DNA from: Atopsyche davidsoni
Lineage: Eukaryota > Arthropoda > Insecta > Trichoptera > Hydrobiosidae
Reading direction: 5' to 3'
DNA: 64,000 nt
Assembly: GCA_022113835.1 (NCBI GenBank)
Contig: JAILWY010000010.1
Location: forward strand, 2,071,501-2,135,500
Shown: in pieces, positions 11,291-23,400 of the stretch
Layout: each line of letters begins with the position of its first letter
Numbering within the stretch: the stretch's first letter is position 1
Made by a program: the position numbers and the translations under genes
Notes under the pieces: model-generated
Seen by the model: the letters and a program-made list of their open reading frames with translations, nothing else
Told to the model about the DNA's origin: nothing
The model's database searches: none

Positions 11291-12709
11291 AAGGACGCTT
11301 TTGGCTTGCAATATATAAATAATCGGCATTACAATCAATTTGGTATATATTATTTGATATTAATTATCAAATCAATATTAATACCCAACACTTGTCTAAT
11401 TACCAACAAATTTTAACAGAATTTTTAATTGCACTAAATATATAGTGTTGACAAGTCGACGCGAAATTTATATATTTTTAAATGAATATTCTATATTTAT
11501 GCACTCATATTTTCCAATTATTAAATTAATGCGACCACTGCATTCCATACATATCCCTTACCACAGAAAAGCGATTCCATTGTAGAACCTGCCATTAATT
11601 ATTTTATTTCCTTTATACTGTGAAATTTCAATGAGATTACATATCGCTGAAAAATCTTTAAAAAAATTGGTTCTTACAACACCATTGTTTTTTGTTTGCA
11701 GTAAAATATCTTTATGCACATGCTTTAAAAAAATATACAACGAATAAAATATTAACAGCTGAGAAATTACGATGTTTTATTGGTAAATGCTTTTATTTTT
11801 AAAGGGTTAGTTAATCTAGTTTTAAAACCGAAAAAATTAAATTTAGTTTCTACAAAGAAATACACAAAAAAATAATCAAATAACAATAATAATCAAAATT
11901 TTATATTTTTGTTCATGTAATTGAAATATTTTTTTTTTGAGTGTTCTTATTTATTTTATGTATTTTGTTCTACTGTGTTTTTTTTTCCTTCTAAAATCAA
12001 TGATATCAATATGCACGACATTTAATTTGATTTTTTCTTAGTATTTTGGTTGACGATAGATAGAGCACAATTTACCATTGTTTTGTAATTCCCATGACTC
12101 AAGGATCTCTATCGGTATACATGGTATTTGAATGAATATCAATCGGTAAAATAATTATTCTTGCAAGTAAAGTAAGTGTCATATAAATATATACTTAAAT
12201 TTTCAATAAATATAAATGTGATAAAATATTTAAAATATTTATTGTTCCCTCAAATAAAATGTACTTTGTATATTTCTTATAACAATAGACTGTCCATTTA
12301 TAAATTTATTTGTTTATTTAATATGTGCGACTTATAACATTTTATTACGTTTAGAAAAAACGCAGATTGTGGACATTTTTTTAGAAATTAAAAATAAAAA
12401 CATGTTAGCGTTTGCTCGGGCAATGCGTCATTTGAAATTGTAAACAAAATAAGCTATATCGATACCATTTATAAATCATTTTAAAGTCACACTCGAGTCA
12501 ATGCCATACCGATCAGTGTAATATTTATTAGCTATTGGTTCATTTATATATTTTAGACAGTTGCGTGTCATTAATTGGGATAAAAGAAACTCCAACATAA
12601 AAAAAAAAATTGTTGGTTTTATACCAAGCATTATTATCAAACAATATCACAGATTGGTACAACCACTATTTGCAGGCTGACTTTTATATTACTTAATATT
12701 TTTTATAAT

Positions 12710-12965
12710 CTTGTGCTATATATACACAAGAAAACAAAGAAATAGACCGGTAGGTAAGTATCAGGAAGAGTTTGTTGAAAATTACGGCCGTGACTGGCTT
12801 GATGCGTCTCCGGAACTTGCTTTCCTGAATGCAAGGATATGACATTGACGACATGAATGAATGAAACTTGGAAGCTGGAAAAAATTATATTTAAATAAAA
12901 AAAAACTGAAAACAATATAGCTTCTCCTGGATTTAAACCCACAACCCCGCAGCTGGCTAGTAAAT
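12710..12965 (-). repeat. tRNA-derived SINE
   Basis: The minus strand starts with a tRNA-like 3' half with box B-like GGTTTAAATCC at about 12930-12945, followed by a body of about 200 bases with moderately balanced composition set in AT-rich DNA. Only one copy is seen in the window, so the boundaries are approximate. Confidence 0.45.
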
Positions 12966-13186
12966 TTATTTATTATTTCAATGTTAAAACATAAACAAAT
13001 GTCTCGTCTGAAAAGGGAATTAATCGCTAAGAGATCATTTTAATTTCAGGACATGCATGTCATTGTTCATTGCACTGCCAATTGCTGAGTGCAGTTCTCT
13101 TTGTCATCTGTTAACTGTTCAAATTTTTTTTGGTTAAATTTCTTATAAATTTAATTGATGGCATGAATTCTAATTAATGTGATAAG

Positions 13187-13400
13187 CAAAAACGCTCACA
13201 AATAATAACGTAGTCTCATGGCCATTTGGCTATTTATATTTGTTGGTGAAACATGTTATTGTTATTGTTTTGGTAGAAAATTGAAAGTCTGATAAGCAAA
13301 AGCGCTAAAAGTAAATATCGTAGTCTCCTAGCCACTGGGGTATTCATATTAGTTGCACGAATTGGTGGCATGCTGTGATTTTGTAACAGTTTTGCAACAC
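13187..13400 (+). repeat. Two-copy imperfect tandem duplication, about 110-bp unit
   Basis: TGATAAGCAAAAACGCTCAC...TAACGTAGTCTCATGGCCA is repeated as TGATAAGCAAAAGCGCTAAA...TATCGTAGTCTCCTAGCCA about 105-110 bases later. Both are followed by a similar GG-TATT-ATATT-GTTG segment. Confidence 0.55.
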
Positions 13401-13817
13401 GTGGAAGGCTGTCATTTTCATCAATAATAAGTCAATTGCTGTTCATTTAAAGTAAGTACACTCAATATTCGCAGAAGTTGCGTCACCCTATAACACAGAC
13501 AATTCTCTTTTCATTGAGTGTAAACAATTTACGCTACAGAATGTTTCAAAAGTATTTATCCCTATTGTTTAAAAATATACTAAAAATACTAAAATACTAA
13601 AATTGATTACAAATACACTTTATTACATTATTTTTAATTCTATATTGAAAAACTCGGCACTTCGATGAGAACGACTCAAGTGTTGGGCTTTTGGGCAAAA
13701 CGTTTCAAAAATGACTAGGTTAAGGCTTAAAAGGACACTGTATTTCTATAACAGTTAAACGAAACTCTAGAGTTCCGAAGAGTTGAACAAATTGAGCATG
13801 CAACAGTTCATTATATA

Positions 13818-14326
13818 GGGTGTCCAAAAAGTTTATCGGGTATTTGTTTTAGTGAGCGTTATTGCGATATGCTGCGAAAATTTTTGGGCCCAGAGTTGCA
13901 GGAGTTTCAAGGTTTCAACTCAAGAACGTGGTTCCAACAATATTTGCCATACATCCAATCAATCAATTGAAACTGTTAACGAATTATTCCCTAATAAGGT
14001 CATTTCACGTAGAGGTAACATCAAGAAGCCCCGCCCTTAGCCCTCTTGACTATTTCGTATGGGGATACCATAAAAGTAGAGTTTATGAGAATAATCCGAC
14101 GAAACTAACGGAATTGAAACAGAACATCAGGTCAGAAATGGCAGCAATACCAAGAGCGAGGGAGAAGAGTGCCAGCAGCGTGTAATGGTCACCATTTGGA
14201 TAACATCATCTTTTCGAAATAATTTTCCATGTTGTATTCTTATAATCAGAAATAAAAAAAAATACTTGATTACTAGTAGTTTTTGTTTTACTTAACTAAC
14301 AAATACCCGATACTCTGTTTGGACAC
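13818..14326 (+). mobile_element. mariner-type element, internally deleted (copy 1)
   Basis: 509 bp bounded by imperfect inverted repeats: GGGTGTCCAAAAAGTTTATC at the left after TA, and GATACTCTGTTTGGACAC at the right, both with CGGGTATTTGT just inside. It holds the C-terminal part of a Tc1/mariner transposase: LSPLDYFVWGYHKSRVYENN is the region around the third catalytic aspartate. The first catalytic residues and the DNA-binding domain are gone and the frame is broken, so it is non-autonomous. Confidence 0.8.
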
Positions 14327-17189
14327 ATGCCATATTTAAAAATGCTGGTGCCTCGTGATGATTTCTATCTTGTAGTGATCTAAAAACAGCTTGAAAGTAA
14401 AGCCATCGTTTGGGTGTTACATTTTAAAAAAAATTGTGAAGTGTGCGCTTTAAATTTTATTTCAAAAGCATTTATTTTTTATAAAATATATTCTCGACAT
14501 TCAAAGCTCCACAGCGTTTACGGTATATTTATATGGCATTTCTATAATAAATAAAATAAACGTTTTTTTTAATGAATTTAAAATAATTTCAATACCCGAC
14601 ATATACACATCTTAAAAAAAAAAATTTAAGTCTGTTTAGTACTCGATACTTCAAATGAAATGAAAAAAACAAAGAGGTATATTTAAATATTTATAGTCAT
14701 ACATAAGCTATTTACCAAAGCCTTATATGTGAAAAACAAGATTGATAGTTTATCAAATGACTTTGTAATTATTACTTTGCATTATAATTTCTATTATTTT
14801 CTTATAATTAAAAATATATGTTAATGTTAATTCAGCCAATAACTACTTTTTATTGCAACAAGATATCAACTTTCAGTGCATCCGGTGCACAATTGCTCCA
14901 TTTACCAGATTGAAGTAGTTACCGGGTGTTTGAGCGATACTCACAAAAGTTTCGCTTTTGTGATTAAAATGTACAAATTATTTTAAATAAACTATTTTAT
15001 GAATTATCTCTAGGTTTCATATGAAGTACTACGTTATAAATTAAAATTTAAAATGACGTAAAGGGATGGCTGTGACGAGTTTTGCTGTGTGAAGCATTCT
15101 CAAACTTATAGTGGTATTTCATATTGTATTATTTCAATTAATAAAACAGAAAAAAAAAACTGGTTTCTGGTGAATAAGTTATGTAATCTTTTAAGAAAAA
15201 TAGTTGAGTTATGTATTTATCGCCACACTTTGTAAATGCCTTCACAGAGCAAAAATCAACTCACTGCTTATCAATTATATCTTTCATATTTGACTATTAT
15301 TTTTTTCAACATTAATACGCAAAATAAAAATAGCAAATATAGTTTAATATGTATTGATGTTTTCTTGTCCAGTTCTTGAAGTCTTTGAGAATCAGGAAAG
15401 GTTTTATATAACCAATCCCTGTTCTTACAACTCTGCATCCAGGCAGATCTGAAGCAAAAACAAAATTTATCCGGTTTAAATTAAATGCAAGCATAACAAG
15501 CAATTTAAAGGAGGTTGCAATATAAATTGATTTGCAGTAATGGATAAAAATCATCTAAAAATTGCGATTCAAATGACAGGGCTTAGAGATGGGAAAAAAT
15601 ATTTCGACCGGCTAGCAAACGAATCAATCAAAATACATTCAGAGTGGCCCGAAAGTCACGACAACACTTTAAAATAGAATATTATTCTTCAAAATTTATA
15701 CTTACATCAAAGTAAACCTATTTTATGGAAATCATTTTAAACTATTTTTTAAATTCATATAATATTATGGTGTTTTTTCATGAATCACCCTGCATTTTCG
15801 GCTACAAGTAACAATGTAAGTAAAATTAATAAATAAATAAAAATGTTATGCTGATGGTTTATATTTATTATTTTTATACATAAAACCGGTTTAAGACCAC
15901 GCTATTTTCTATGATTACAGTAAATTATATAAGACAAGTAATAAAGAACCAAAACAAAAAATAATGCATCATGCTATAATTAAAACATATTAATTTAGTA
16001 TATTTAGCAAAAAATAGTCTAGTTTTAAGATGGGTCTTATCAGAAATATCAGTTTGCTCGTACATCAATATACATAAAGGCATTCAAATAAATGCAATTC
16101 AACTTGAACAACTAAAAAATAAAGCAGTTTGATTAATCCAAAAAAATGATTTTGTACGAAATTATCACATCAAATCTCTGAACGATAAAGTATGCTTGTA
16201 TTATGCGAAACCGGTCACCAATAAAAAATTACACGTGGAAAAATCACTAAAATGGAATTCCACTAAGTACTTGTTACATATTACTTGTTACAAGTTACAT
16301 GTCAAATATATTGATTTACGATAAATTATGAGCGACTTTAACAAATATTGACTTTAGTAACCAGAAATTGGTAAAAACCTACGTTATAAAAAACTATTTT
16401 TAATAATGACATGCATGGGGGATGTAAATATGTACTAAACTTGAATCACTTACATCATAGTATAACCTGTATAATATAAAAATATCATTTGAGGATTACC
16501 CATTTCAAAATCTACCGCACGCCCCTGCTCAGTGCTCTCATTTTTTTACTAGTATTTTGAGAATTTTATAAAAATTATACAATCCTAGAAAACGCACAGT
16601 AATCTTGTATTTCACATGTCAATAGTCTGTACAGGTAAAATGCATACCACCATTTTAAAAATGCAAGCGATCGCGCTACATCCAAATTATATAAATATAT
16701 ATATTAGTACTTATAATTGTAATATTATAAGTACTATGTGTTTGCTGTTTGTGTGTGGGTGTCGTGTCGAATTTATGCTCAACCAAAAACTTTTAAATCA
16801 ATTGTCCAGACTGAAACGTAGTAAAAGATACACGACATAACACCCAAGAACATGTAATAACAATTACAACGGCCGCCAAGCTATACATTTGATAATAAAG
16901 CAAAAAAAAACAAACTGATCAGCAATGGTAATGATGAATTCGTGTTTAATTATACTGGCGCATACTCACGATATAATATTAAAATTTTCAACGCACACTA
17001 AATATTTTTTAAATATTAAAAGAGTCTTTTGACCTATATTACATTTCGTACATGAACTAAAGATACTCAAAGCATTTGCGAAATCAATGTTTGTTTTCTT
17101 AAGATGCTACTTTTACTAGGGGCCCTACATAATAAAACAAACCGTATGCAGTATTTTGGTCTTATTGAAATGCATTTGTATATATATTT

Positions 17190-17195
17190 TTTATT
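17190..17195 (-). other. Poly(A) signal of the EGF/CCP/HYR gene
   Basis: AATAAA on the minus strand, 48 bases after the TAG stop at 17243-17245. This is a suitable place for the 3' end of the transcript. Confidence 0.5.
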
Positions 17196-17242
17196 TTAAT
17201 GTAAGGTCCGTTCAGGTGGAATCGGTTGATTAAGGTGACATA

Positions 17243-17499
17243 CTACTCTCTGAGGTGAAACCCGCGCGTCACTCTCCAGCGAGGTGACCCGTGGCGGCCT
17301 TGGTGGCTCGGGTAGTAGCGCGGCTGGTGGCTTGGCTGGTGGCTTGGCTGGTGGTTTGGCTGGTGGTTTGGCTGGTGGTTTGGCTGATGGTTTGGCTGGT
17401 GGTTTGGCTGGTGGATTGGCTGGTGGATTGGCTGGTGGCTTGGCTGGTGGCCTGGCTGGTGGCTGTCCCACCCGCCGTAGTGCCGCAGGTGTCCGCCAT
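17243..17499 (-). CDS. Exon 14: HQP-repeat tail and stop
   Basis: Residues about 1977-2061. After HGGHLRHYGGWD come eleven tetrapeptides of the form (S/G/I/N)HQP, encoded by a 12-base repeat, then RYYPSHQGRHGSP and a TAG stop at 17243-17245. Acceptor TTGCAG. The frame is fixed by the phase-1 donor of exon 13; the same repeat is also open in another frame (ATSQ), so the frame depends on exon linkage. Confidence 0.65.
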
Positions 17500-20400
17500 C
17501 TGCAACACCAGTGTAAACAAACCGGGTTCAGTTTGTTCGCAAACTCGAAATAAATCGTTATATCTGATGCTTTGGCTTACGAGCTTTGTAGCCGGGGAAT
17601 AGCTCGTAGTTGGCGATTATTGAATTACTGTCCGGTTTCTTACGCAGCCACCTCAGTGTGCAGCCTTTTCCGATATATACCTGAAAAAGAAAATAATAAA
17701 AAGGTGTTCTTCCTTACGTTTGCAATGGCAAGTTCATTGATCAAGAATCCACGGTCTAAACAGATTAACTGACGACGTTTTTTTTTCTATAAGCTTGACG
17801 AATACTACACGTAAAATTTATTTTCATAGGGGTGGAATAAAATGAAAAAAATCCTGGCTCAAATAAATCGGGTGCTTGGTAAAAACAAGGGACGAAGCTT
17901 AAGGTTCATTTAAATGGCTGTTTAGTTGTTAATATTTGTACTATGTATTTTAATCTTAAAAAATTAAAGACGGCAAACGTGAAGGGTGGTTTGCAAGCTT
18001 ACATTGTATCCGGGGTAGATCCTTTTCAAGGGCTGGCCGGGACAACGCAGGATTCCTTCTTTAATCGCATTCTCATAAAACACGCTGCTATGCTCTGTAA
18101 ATATCACATTTGTGGTTTAAATATGTTTTTTTTTTAATTAAACCAGTCTGCCGTGGATGCAGATTTATTTTATAGAATTTTCTTTCTCAAAACAGTCACA
18201 CAAATAAGAGACAAACATTGCATAATTGCGAAGCCGGAAAAACCTTAACTTTAACAATGACACATTTTTTTTCAATTCTAACAGTAGCGAAGGAAATTGA
18301 AGAAGGAAGAATTGAAATTTAAGAAGGTGAGGCTTTTGACTGAAAAAGGTAATGGGTGTTTATACCCTGCTTAATCTCCATTGACAAGCTGAGCTCACTG
18401 TGGATACTTACCTCGGACATTAATTTGAAAGTGGCAGTGAGCGCGGTTGCCTGCCTGGTCCGTCGCAATGTAGTCGACGTGATGGATTCCAATGCCCAGT
18501 CTATCTCCTGGACTCTAAATATATAAATAAACTTATTACAAACACATTTTATTATATTTTTTTAAAAATCAGCGTTCTTCATTCACACGAGTCATTTGAA
18601 ATGCTTGCGAGTCTCATATTTTGGCAATACTTGTAAGCACATACCATAGATATGGGGTAGTTTTCTAGCCTTGAAAAAATATTATTGGAGGCTTGTGCTC
18701 CAACTGGGGGCAGTCAATTATTAGATGACTAATTTAGAAATACTGATATTAAATGTTATGCTTCGTTTCTTCTTGGATAGAATTCCGCGTCAACGGTTTC
18801 AGTAGGAAGTATTTTCTTTTAGAAAACTTGTAAAGCTAACCTGAACTTCTCAGAGAGATGGTGAACTGAAGGAAGAAATGCGGCATATCGCCCAAGAGCA
18901 GGATATTTACAAAAACATTTTAATTATATGGAAGAAAAATATATGGTTTTGCATGTTAATATGATATTTAATAAATTTTCCTTTTGTTCACTAAAACTAA
19001 CCTTTGATTTATGAATGTGATGAATTCTTATGTTATCAGTGAATTTTGGCTCTTCCCAGGCTACTCTGCGTGCGTCTTCTCCACTGTTTAACATCACATT
19101 GACTTCCTTGGGGCAGTATACTACTTCCGGTCTCTCATTATCTGCGAAATACATATTTTATTAGATCAACCCTTCGTGCAGGCATATAAGTCCCGAAAGT
19201 TGCTCTATAATATTAATTCAATAGAAAAACACCAAGCCTTAAAACCAATTTGGTTATTGAAAAATTAATCAGGTTGGAATCCGGATGAACCAATATTTTT
19301 TTGTTACGATACTGCTATCTTTGAGACTCAGCGAAGCAAATGACATTTACCTAATATAAAATAAGATATAAAATGGATAATTAGAGAACGTAGAGACTAT
19401 AACCACATTACTTTGAGATAGTAGCGAAGCGCAAGTAGTGCAGTAGCAAGCATTCAAAAACAACCTTGACTGAGATTAATACGTTTCCGGAATTTTCCTT
19501 GTCATTGTGATTAAAGATTAACAAGTTAATTTCCTCTAAGCCTCAGTGCAACTTCTGATTTTAAGAATTTAAAGAAAAAAAACTACAAAAGATTACATTC
19601 CATAATTTTGCGAGTTTTGTAACACATACGCAATAAACTTGACTGTTATATACCTGTGACGATTATTGTAAACCTGCATGACTCTGAAGTGCTATTTCCT
19701 GGATTCCTGACTTTGAAGATAACAGGAGTGGTGCTTGGAGCGAGGGCTCCTCGCAAGTTCTTCGCCCATGCTGGGTCAGCGTCCACGTACCTGAGGAATA
19801 GACCAATACAAACTGTCAATCTGTATTTCCCACAATCATAGTAAAGATGTGAACTCACAATTGTGTTATATTGTGGTGAGTGTGTGAATAATTTAAGTTT
19901 TGTATTTTTATGTGAATCTAAGGTCTTTGAAGAGAGTGACTTCACGATGTCTTCGGTGGAAATGTTCGTGTTCATAGGCAAGTTTCAAAGTCCTCCACCT
20001 CCACCAGTCCATGTTTGACTTGGGTCGCGGGATAATGACGATCGCCTTCGTTTCTCCTTGTCTCAGGCTGACTTTGATATCGCTTGGGCACTGAATAAAA
20101 GGCCGGAGAGCAGCTGAAACCAAGATTTAATCAAATTCAAAGAAAATTATGGCATATTAAGTTGATATGTTTTTAACACAATAAAATGTATTCATTCGGG
20201 GTTAAGTGAGTATTTCTGTACTTGTACTTGATAAATCAACAAAAACCGTGCAGCGGGTGAATGGATTTACTGTCATGTTAGTAAATATCAAGCTTATGAA
20301 AAGTTTCCTAAAGCAATAGGAACCATCTATATCTGCTTAGATATCAGCACGTCCATGTCACGAGTAAGAAACAAGAAACAACTCGAGCCGAGAATAGCTT

Positions 20401-23400
20401 TAAATAGATCCAGAGTCAGCGCTCTCAAAAATGATGATGAAAATCTTTCAGCATCCCATACATTACATGGCAACCAGAACACCTGCGATGCCAGCCTTAT
20501 ATTGCACTTATTTATATTGACAACTGTGTGCCATACATATAAAAACATTTAAATATACACACCTGTGTACTTCACGCAGCTCGTGGACAGGTTGTAGGGG
20601 GTCCACTCATGTTTATTGGTGCAGGTCAAAATTCTTGGACCCTTCGGTTTGTACCCGCTCAGGCAGGCGAGGCTGCAGTACTCCGACGGGAAAACCATGC
20701 CGTTCATGCAAGTGGGCGGGACGAAGTATCCGTTCTCGGGGTGGGGCAGGCGGGGACAGGGATTTGCTTAAATATAAAAAAAAATATCTATAAATTATTT
20801 TGTTTTGTGGCCTAGTTGTCATCAAATTTGATTGCCCGACAAGTAACCTGGATATTTTGGAGCAACTAGAAATAATTAAGCACCAAAATTTAGAATTCCC
20901 TCTGATCAACGAACAACTAAATAACCATAATTATCCCCTTCTTAATATTTTTAAAAATACACTGTGATTCTGCACTCAAACTAATTGCTTTGCTGTTAAT
21001 ATCATTTTAATGGGGTTTCACAGCACTCAATAGAAGCATTTTTCCACATAAATTTGTAATGTAGTATAATCTACGATTCATGTATTTCTGTTGAATTTGT
21101 TATGTATAAGCTCGCTTTTTTCTGTATAGACTCAGTTTTGAAGATGCCGTGATCGGCGAAAGAGCTCTCGCTACAAGTGAAATTAACGTAGTCTCCAAAA
21201 CCATTTGGTTTTATTTTATTATAAGTAACCTGGACTTAAAGTGAACGCTTTTGTCCTAACAGCACTTCATCAGGAACTTTTGAAAAGCAAAAAACATTGC
21301 AAACTTCTATCCATTCAGATATTACTTACCGACGCAATGGGGTTCTTTTCCTCCCCAGCCCCCACTGCGGTGGCACTGCCTTATCGCTGGTCCGCTTAGT
21401 TTAAAGCCTTTTTCACACTGGAAGTGGCACTTGGATCCGGGCTTCAGATGTGACACATTCTGAGAGCACTTCATTATGCCGTGGCGCGGAACCATGATCG
21501 GCTGGCAGCTCCTCAGATCTTCTGCAAATTTATGGATATTTTATTATTAAAATACTAGAAATGTAGCCCGTCATAAAATGACGTATTCGATGAACGATGC
21601 AATAGTGCTTGAACATATGTTTGGCTGACAATTAGATGAATATTTGATTTCGTTTTGTACACATATATTTTGAATAACCGGATATTAATTTCGAAAGCAA
21701 AGCCATTCTAGGAAATATCACATTTCGTGTCACAAACATCGAATCACTTTCACTGCACTGTTCTTTATTAGATGCAGTCTTTATCACGTTCAATTGTGCT
21801 ATTCTTTTTTAATTACGTTTGCTGCGCTTAGACGGTGTTATTTTTTTAAGTTATTAATGATGTGATTAATAATTTCTAACGCAATTTCGATAAAAAAAAA
21901 AAAATTGGTACTTGTGTCAAGCTGACATAAACTGAAAATTTCTAAGAAGCATCAAAATTTGTTTTTTTGTAAAAGTTCTAAATTTGAAATTCTCGTGTTA
22001 AACAATAAAATCCTATAATTCGTACATATTGAAACTCGCTAGAGCATATTTTATAGTTTAATTAAATTAGTTTATGAATAAAAATATTATCCTATCGTCT
22101 TGAAATTCGGCACATAGCTGCGGAAAAATTTACTAAACTTACGTGCAAAAAATCAGCGTTGTATCTTTTAAGATATTCTATAGAGAACGAAAAAATGAAA
22201 CATACACACACACACACACACACAATGGCTATTATTATAGTAGATTATTGAATTCAAACTCGCAGGTTCGATTAAAATCAGCGCTTTTACCTGTGCAAGA
22301 AGCTCCATCGGGCGATGGGACCAAATGGTTTTTGCAAATGCATGCGTAGCTGCCGATTGTATTCCTGCAGTCCATGGTCGAGTGGCACGATGAGCTGGCA
22401 CCTTCGCACTCATTCTTGTCCACGCAAAGGCCTCCGTCGAGCTTGTATCCAGCGAGACACTCGCACCTGAAACTGCCCACGGTGTTGATGCAGGTGTGGC
22501 AGACGGTCGCGTTCAGCTGGTGACACTCGTTCACGTCGATGCAAGTCCTGTTGTTAGCCATCACCAGTTTGAATCCGCTGGTGCAGCTGCACTTGATTTC
22601 ATTCTCTTGTTGCTGGCATATTTGAGAACATCCCCCGTTGTTTGTGGCGCACAGGTCTTTGGCGACGCATGTGGAGTTGCTGCCGAACGTTTCATAACCA
22701 GGGTTGCACATGCAGCGATACCCTCCCTCGTAGTTCTCACATTTATGTAAACAACCTCCGTTGCTCGTTTTGCATTCGTCAATATCTGTGCACGTGAATG
22801 TATCTTTATCTAGAAAGAAGCCTTTGAAGCACTGGCATGTATAGGCTCCTTCTGTATTAGTGCAAATTTGAGTACATTTGTCTTCCAGATTTCTGCACTC
22901 ATTAATGTCTACACACGTGCTGTTATTCTCATCCGATATTTCGAGCCCTGAAGGACAAGTGCATTCATAGTTTCCAGGAATATTCAAGCAGCGGTGGGAA
23001 CAAGAATGCAAGTTGTTCCGACACTCGTCTATATCGTAGCAACTATGTTGGTTCTCACTTAGATAGTACCCCTTGTTGCAGAAGCACTCGTAGGAGCCTT
23101 CTGTATTACGACATATGTGCTCACAGGTATTATTTTTAAAAGTGCATTCATTGATATCAACACAGGTAATATTATCACTTAATAAGCGATATCCTTTGTC
23201 GCAGACGCACTTATAGCTGCCTGCTGTATTTTCGCATTTAAATTCACACCTTGTTGTAGAAATTGAACACTCGTCGACGTCGATGCAGTCCTTTTTGTTT
23301 TCGTGCAGTCGGTATCCCGTGCGGCACTCGCAGTGGTGTCCCGACGGTTCGTTTACACAAATATCAGAACAACCTGCATTATATATTTGGCAACGATCGA

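Larger units (their letters stand above)
7323..17189. other. Intergenic region between hydroxylase and EGF/CCP/HYR genes
   Basis: About 9.9 kb, mostly AT-rich and without any gene I can support. Identified content: repeat B (7755-7925), SINE copies (9440-9545 and 12710-12965), Helitron remnant (9680-9975), C-rich tract (10075-10262), two abutting MITEs (10445-11144), repeat C (11162-11290), a two-copy duplication (13187-13400) and a mariner derivative (13818-14326). A moderately GC-rich stretch at 8755-8880 may be another SINE but lacks clear promoter boxes. I see nothing specific in 14327-17189. Confidence 0.5.

Noticed and set aside
17284..17553. Plus-strand Gly-Leu-Ala repeat frame and a Trp-Leu-Val repeat frame
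   Set aside because: They are the antisense readings of the 12-base HQP repeat. The minus-strand exon has an acceptor, matching phase and a downstream poly(A) signal, so the plus-strand frames are shadows.
17640..17680. Possible early stop of the EGF gene if exon 11 is joined directly to exon 13
   Set aside because: That junction gives a stop after about 13 codons, but the exon at 18003-18094 has good splice sites and shifts the phase so that exon 13 and exon 14 remain open.
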